From: Caldimonas sp.
GTDB taxonomy: Bacteria; Pseudomonadota; Gammaproteobacteria; Burkholderiales; Burkholderiaceae_C
NCBI GenBank assembly: GCA_030150305.1
Contig: JASLGD010000475.1
Location: forward strand, 1 to 7,852
Reading direction: 5' to 3'
Length of the DNA stretch: 7,852 nt
Shown: piece by piece, positions 5,143 to 7,852 of the stretch
Position numbering within the stretch: position 1 is the first letter of the stretch
How the letters are laid out: each line of letters opens with the position of its first letter
Notes under the pieces: generated by a model
The model's database searches: none
Told to the model about the DNA's origin: nothing
Seen by the model: the letters and a program-made list of their open reading frames with translations, nothing else
Translations under genes and position numbers: made by a program

Positions 5143-5403
5143 GGAGCGGAGCGCCGCCTCCTCCTGCAGCCGCCGGTACTTCGCCCAGAGCGTCTCCTTC
5201 GACTCGACGTTCGCCGGGTCGAGCGGAATGCACGCGACCGGGCAGACCTGGACGCATTGCGGCTCGTCGAAGTGGCCGACGCACTCGGTGCAGCGGCGCG
5301 GGTCGATGACGTAGATCGATGCGCCCGGCGAGATCGCCTCGTTCGGGCACTCCGGCTCGCAGACGTCGCAGTTGATGCACTCGTCGGTGATGATCAGCGC
5401 CAT
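5140..5403 (-). CDS. yfhL: 2[4Fe-4S] ferredoxin, YfhL type
   Basis: This is a small cytoplasmic electron carrier of 87 residues. The first cluster motif is Cys9-x2-Cys12-x2-Cys15-x3-Cys19-Pro. The second is Cys38-x2-Cys41-x8-Cys50-x3-Cys54-Pro with a further Cys58. The eight-residue insertion between the second and third cysteines of the second motif (VGHFDEPQ), plus a C-terminal helical extension, marks the Alvin/YfhL class of low-potential ferredoxins. All ligands are present. The ATG at 5403 is supported by the typical N-terminus MALIITDECINCDVC. No Shine-Dalgarno is visible, but a small upstream ORF ends 4 nt before it, so coupling is possible. From general knowledge it commonly follows coaD in Betaproteobacteria. 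Its last residues (AALRS) and stop codon lie in or beside the repeat cluster. The redox partner is unknown. Confidence 0.95.
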   Translation of the reverse strand: MALIITDECINCDVCEPECPNEAISPGASIYVIDPRRCTECVGHFDEPQCVQVCPVACIPLDPANVESKETLWAKYRRLQEEAALRS

Positions 5404-5407
5404 CGCG

Positions 5408-5494
5408 TCACGACCGGCTGGACGCCGGCCACCCCAGGCTCTCGTCGAGCGCCATCCGGCGCAGCGACCGCTGTGAGGCGCCCTCGGGTTTCAT
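5408..5494 (-). CDS. Possible 28-codon small gene between coaD and ferredoxin gene
   Basis: An ATG 2 nt after the coaD stop opens a 28-residue frame starting MKPEGASQRSLRRMALDESL and ending WPASSRS. The TGA lies 4 nt before the ferredoxin ATG. It has a Shine-Dalgarno candidate, GAGG at 5502-5505, 7 nt upstream. Of the 27 codons after the start, 25 end in G or C, versus about two thirds G/C at positions one and two, which resembles real genes here. The peptide is basic and polar with no membrane segment, and I do not recognise it. It could be a real microprotein, a translational bridge from coaD to the ferredoxin gene, or an accident of base composition. Confidence 0.4.
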   Translation of the reverse strand: MKPEGASQRSLRRMALDESLGWPASSRS

Positions 5495-5496
5495 CG

Positions 5497-6000
5497 CTAG
5501 GCCTCGACCCGCTTGGCGCGCTGCTGCAGCCGCTCGAGGACGAGCGGCGAGACGAACTTGGAGACGTCGCCCGACAGGTTGGCGATCTCACGCACGAACG
5601 TCCCCGAGACGAACTGGTACTGGTCGCTCGGCGTCAGGAACACGGTTTCGACGTCGGGCATCAGCTGGCGGTTCATGCCGGCCATCTGGAACTCGTACTC
5701 GAAGTCGCTCACCGCCCGCAGGCCGCGGACGACGACCTTCCCGCCGTGCGCGACGACGAAGTCGCGCAGCAGGCCGCGAAACGCCATCACCTCGACGTTC
5801 GGGTAGCGGGCGGCGATCTCGGTCGCGATGTCGAGCCGCTCGGCGACGGTGAACATCGTCCGCTTGTGGTGGCCCGCGGCGACGGCGACGAGGAGGCGGT
5901 CGAACAGCCGGCTCGCGCGCCGCATCAGGTCCTCGTGCCCGAGCGTCATCGGGTCGAAGGTGCCGGGGTAGACGGCAATCAACGGGGTCGCTGTGGTCAC
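5497..6000 (-). CDS. coaD: Phosphopantetheine adenylyltransferase
   Basis: CoaD transfers AMP from ATP to 4'-phosphopantetheine, giving dephospho-CoA, the penultimate step of coenzyme A synthesis. The chosen GTG start at 6000 gives 167 residues and is preceded by GGAG with 6-nt spacing. Another in-frame GTG at 6012 contributes part of that Shine-Dalgarno, so it is less likely. Motifs: AVYPGTFDPMTLGHEDL with the TxGH nucleotidyltransferase signature (Thr19-His22), HHKRTMF, VVRGLRAVSDFEYEFQMAGMN (from residue 90, substrate-binding arginines), and VSGTFVREIANLSGDVSKFV near the C-terminus. All are intact. It lies 70 nt downstream of rsmD on the same strand, and this rsmD-coaD pairing is widespread in Proteobacteria. 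Confidence 0.96.
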   Translation of the reverse strand: MTTATPLIAVYPGTFDPMTLGHEDLMRRASRLFDRLLVAVAAGHHKRTMFTVAERLDIATEIAARYPNVEVMAFRGLLRDFVVAHGGKVVVRGLRAVSDFEYEFQMAGMNRQLMPDVETVFLTPSDQYQFVSGTFVREIANLSGDVSKFVSPLVLERLQQRAKRVEA

Positions 6001-6006
6001 ATCGAT

Positions 6007-6010
6007 CTCC
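6007..6010 (-). promoter_or_regulatory. Shine-Dalgarno site of coaD
   Basis: On the minus strand GGAG stands 6 nt before the GTG at 6000 and decides the coaD start in favour of this codon over the in-frame GTG at 6012, which overlaps the site. Confidence 0.75.
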
Positions 6011-6012
6011 AC

Positions 6013-6025
6013 GCGGCGAAGCCGC
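6013..6025 (-). other. Stem-loop just upstream of the coaD ribosome binding site
   Basis: On the minus strand GCGGC-TTC-GCCGC forms a perfect 5-bp stem ending 2 nt before the coaD GGAG. It is in the 70-nt rsmD-coaD gap and has no T-run. It could limit ribosome access or carry a processing site, but stems this short are expected by chance in such GC-rich DNA. Confidence 0.3.
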
Positions 6026-6070
6026 TGCCGGCGTCCGGGGGCGCCTCGGCGACGCAGTGTAGCCCCGGCC

Positions 6071-6691
6071 TCACGCCGGCGTGGCCCTGCGCAGCAGCTG
6101 GTAGTGGACGCTGCCGGCGCGTGCTGCACGGTGCACCGCGAGCCCGCGCGCGGCCGCCGCATCGGCATCGACCGCCGCCGGTGCCTCGACGTACACGAAG
6201 CCGCCGTCGCGCACGACGGCCGCAGCAGCGGCAAGCGCCGGAGCGAGCAGGTCGGATTCGAACGGCGGATCGAGAAAGACGAGGTCGACGCTCGCAAGCG
6301 GCGCCCGCGCGAGCCATTGCAGCGCATCGGCGCGCTCGACGCGAACGTTCTGCGCGGCGAGCCGCTGTCGCACCGCAGCGAGGCTCGCGACGAGCGCAGC
6401 GTCGCGCTCGACGAGCACGACTTCGGCTGCGCCGCGCGACGCCGCCTCGAAGCCGAGCGCCCCCGAGCCGGCGAACGCGTCGACGCAGCGCCAGCCGTCG
6501 AGCGTCTGGCCGAGCCAGTTGAAGAGCGTCTCGCGGACGCGGTCGGGCGTCGGCCGCAGCCCGGGCCGGTCGGCGACGGGCAGGCGGCTGCGCTTCCAGG
6601 CGCCGCCGATGATGCGGACCTCGCGCGGGAACGCGCTCGCGCGCGCATTCGCGCGCTGCGGCGCCGCCGCGTCGCGCCCGCGCGCGCTCAC
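6071..6691 (-). CDS. rsmD: 16S rRNA (guanine(966)-N2)-methyltransferase RsmD
   Basis: RsmD methylates N2 of G966 in 16S rRNA, in the 30S head near the P site, using S-adenosylmethionine. The start is the GTG at 6691, which overlaps the hisF stop (GTGA) and gives 206 residues, near the usual ~190-200. The same frame is open further upstream but runs through hisF, and no in-frame ATG exists before the first conserved motif. Motifs: VRIIGGAWKRSRLPV (25-39), PGLRPTPDRVRETLFNWL (43-60), SAM-binding motif I DAFAGSGALGFEAASRGA (71-88), VERD (94-97), and the catalytic DPPF (141-144, equivalent to NPPY). The first 20 residues are Ala/Arg-rich and not conserved-looking. Pairing with coaD is usual; being coupled directly to hisF is not the arrangement I would expect. 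Confidence 0.94.
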   Translation of the reverse strand: MSARGRDAAAPQRANARASAFPREVRIIGGAWKRSRLPVADRPGLRPTPDRVRETLFNWLGQTLDGWRCVDAFAGSGALGFEAASRGAAEVVLVERDAALVASLAAVRQRLAAQNVRVERADALQWLARAPLASVDLVFLDPPFESDLLAPALAAAAAVVRDGGFVYVEAPAAVDADAAAARGLAVHRAARAGSVHYQLLRRATPA

Positions 6692-7452
6692 GGCCGCACC
6701 GGGATGCCGTCGCGCGCGAGCAGCGCCTTCGCCTCGCGGACCGAGAACTCGCCGTAGTGGAAGATGCTCGCCGCGAGCACCGCGTCGGCGCCGCCGATGC
6801 GGATGCCCTCCGAGAGATGCGCGAGCGAGCCGACGCCGCCCGACGCGATCACCGGCACCGCCACCGCGTCGGCGACGGCGCGCGTCAGCGCGAGATCGAA
6901 GCCGCTCTTGGTGCCGTCGCGGTCCATGCTCGTCAGCAGGATCTCGCCGGCGCCGAGCGCCGCGACGCGTTGCGCCCATTCGACGGCGTCGAGGCCGCTG
7001 TTGCGGCGACCGCCGTGGGTGTAGACATCCCAGCCGGCCGCATCGCCGGCGCGCCGCTTGGCGTCGATGGCGACGACGATGCACTGCGACCCGTACTTGG
7101 CCGCCGCGTCGCGCAGGACCTCGGGATTGGCGACCGCAGCCGAATTGAAGCTGACCTTGTCGGCGCCGGCGTTGAGCAGCCGGCGGACGTCGGCAACATT
7201 GCGCACGCCGCCGCCGACCGTGAGCGGAATGAAGACCTGCGATGCGACCGCCTCGATGATCGAGAGGATCACGTCGCGCTCGTCGCTCGTCGCGGTGATG
7301 TCGAGGAAGGTGAGCTCGTCGGCGCCCTGGTCGTTGTAGCGCGCCGCGATCTCGACCGGATCGCCGGCGTCCTTCAGCTCGACGAAATTGACGCCCTTGA
7401 CGACGCGCCCGGCGGTGACGTCGAGGCAGGGGATGATGCGCTTGGCGAGCAT
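6688..7452 (-). CDS. hisF: Imidazole glycerol phosphate synthase, cyclase subunit HisF
   Basis: HisF uses ammonia supplied by the glutaminase HisH to convert PRFAR into imidazole glycerol phosphate and AICAR, linking histidine and purine synthesis. The 254-residue (beta/alpha)8 barrel has the family length. The N-terminus MLAKRIIPCLDVTAGRVVKG carries catalytic Asp11, and VVAIDAKR carries catalytic Asp130. Phosphate-binding motifs PLTVGGGVR (77-84) and PVIASGGVGS are present, as are GADKVSFNSAAV and LLTSMDRDGTKSG. The start ATG at 7452 is fixed by the standard N-terminus. No Shine-Dalgarno is seen: the upstream leader is short and abuts a palindromic repeat. hisA lies upstream on the same strand. 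hisI, the usual follower in Betaproteobacteria, is absent, and rsmD overlaps its stop instead. Confidence 0.97.
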   Translation of the reverse strand: MLAKRIIPCLDVTAGRVVKGVNFVELKDAGDPVEIAARYNDQGADELTFLDITATSDERDVILSIIEAVASQVFIPLTVGGGVRNVADVRRLLNAGADKVSFNSAAVANPEVLRDAAAKYGSQCIVVAIDAKRRAGDAAGWDVYTHGGRRNSGLDAVEWAQRVAALGAGEILLTSMDRDGTKSGFDLALTRAVADAVAVPVIASGGVGSLAHLSEGIRIGGADAVLAASIFHYGEFSVREAKALLARDGIPVRP

Positions 7453-7463
7453 GGCGTACGGCC

Positions 7464-7532
7464 GTCATTCTGAGCGAAGCGAAGGATCCCGGCGGTCGCA
7501 GCGCCGAGATCCTCCGCTTCGCTCAGGATGAC
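7464..7532. repeat. Long imperfect palindrome between hisA and hisF
   Basis: The left arm 7464-7488 starts GTCATTCTGAGCGAAGCGAA and ends GGATC. The right arm 7508-7532 is its reverse complement except at two positions, one of which is a G-U pair in RNA. Inside, CGGCG (7490-7494) pairs with CGCCG (7502-7506), extending the stem to about 30 bp around a 7-nt loop. The CTGAGCGAAGCGAAGGATC core is, from memory, a repeat found in intergenic regions of many unrelated bacteria, so this looks like a dispersed palindromic element. It ends 11 nt before the hisF start. Confidence 0.85.
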
Positions 7533-7569
7533 AGGAGCTCGCGCCGACTGGGACTGCAGGGGCCGCGAC

Positions 7570-7852
7570 TCAGGCGTCGGCGAGCTCGTCGGCGCGCGCC
7601 TGCGCGGCGGCGAAGTCGAGCTCGCCGCTGTAGATCGCGCGGCCGCAGATGACGCCCGAGATGCCGACCTCCTCGACCGCGCACAGCTTCTCGATGTCGG
7701 CGAGCGACGAGAGGCCGCCCGAGGCGATCACCGGAATCGTGAGCGCCTGCGCGAGGCGCACCGTCGCGTCGATGTTGACTCCGGTCAGCATGCCGTCGCG
7801 GCCGATGTCGGTGTAGACGATCGCCTCGACGCCGTAGTCCTCGAACTTCTTC
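7570..7852 (-). CDS. hisA: HisA, ProFAR isomerase, C-terminal part (5' end outside window)
   Basis: HisA isomerises ProFAR to PRFAR, the substrate of HisF, in histidine synthesis. Ninety-three C-terminal residues are visible and the frame is open to the window edge, so the ATG at 7791 is internal. The segment VYTDIGRDGMLTGVNIDAT contains the conserved Asp of the second barrel half (TDI.RDG). IPVIASGGLSSLADIEKL is the phosphate-binding strand-loop, and GVICGRAIYSGELDFAAA is the typical last barrel strand. The TDI.RDG/SGG combination separates HisA from TrpF and from HisF (TSMDRDG). It is followed by a 117-nt gap holding the palindrome, then hisF. The hisA-hisF order is standard, but the two are usually closer. 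Confidence 0.95.
   Translation of the reverse strand, partial: KKFEDYGVEAIVYTDIGRDGMLTGVNIDATVRLAQALTIPVIASGGLSSLADIEKLCAVEEVGISGVICGRAIYSGELDFAAAQARADELADA

Noticed and set aside
6013..6648. Extension of the coaD frame upstream into rsmD
   Set aside because: Ser/Arg-rich shadow sequence of rsmD; a well-spaced Shine-Dalgarno and the AVYPGTFDP motif fix the start at 6000.
6692..7468. Extension of the rsmD frame upstream through hisF
   Set aside because: The extra part is Arg/Gly/Ala-rich shadow of hisF; the GTG overlapping the hisF stop gives a normal RsmD length.
7464..7532. Intrinsic terminator between hisA and hisF
   Set aside because: The stem is long but neither side is followed by a T-run, so a simple Rho-independent terminator is not supported; a dispersed palindromic repeat is the better reading.

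Overview
This is a strongly G+C-rich chromosomal stretch. Codons nearly always end in G or C, and GTG starts are common. The order TPR protein, lolB, ispE, tRNA-Gln, prs, rplY, pth is, from general knowledge, typical of Betaproteobacteria (Burkholderiales and relatives). The rsmD-coaD-ferredoxin group and the DUF4124-type secreted protein fit the same assignment. Genus cannot be resolved by reading alone. Most of the window is core housekeeping.

Plus-strand half (1-5049): the 3' part of a TPR-repeat gene overlaps lolB (GTGA overlap), the outer-membrane lipoprotein-insertion factor. ispE (isoprenoid precursor synthesis) follows after 13 nt. A tRNA-Gln(UUG) lies between ispE and prs (PRPP synthetase), ending 17 nt before the prs start. 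A hairpin/T-rich terminator closes prs, two further small hairpins fill the gap, and rplY (ribosomal protein bL25/CTC) follows with a clear Shine-Dalgarno sequence. A textbook terminator ends rplY. pth (peptidyl-tRNA hydrolase) then starts with a -10-like box so close to its ATG that a leaderless transcript is possible. A small exported Cys-pair protein overlaps the pth stop.

Convergent junction (5049-5142): three copies of a 29-bp GC-rich palindromic repeat fill the space between the two converging gene groups. The last copy supplies the ferredoxin stop codon.

Minus-strand half (5140-7852, transcribed right to left): hisA (5' end beyond the window), a long imperfect palindrome, hisF, rsmD (GTGA overlap with hisF), coaD, a possible 28-codon small gene, and a 2[4Fe-4S] ferredoxin. 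HisA and HisF catalyse successive histidine steps, and PRPP made by Prs is the pathway's starting substrate, so the two halves are metabolically related although not co-transcribed.

I found no convincing large undescribed system. The best candidates for a second look are the 29-bp repeat cluster, the 7464-7532 palindrome, the 28-codon ORF between coaD and the ferredoxin gene, the extra segment inside IspE next to a promoter-like box, and the hairpin series between prs and rplY.
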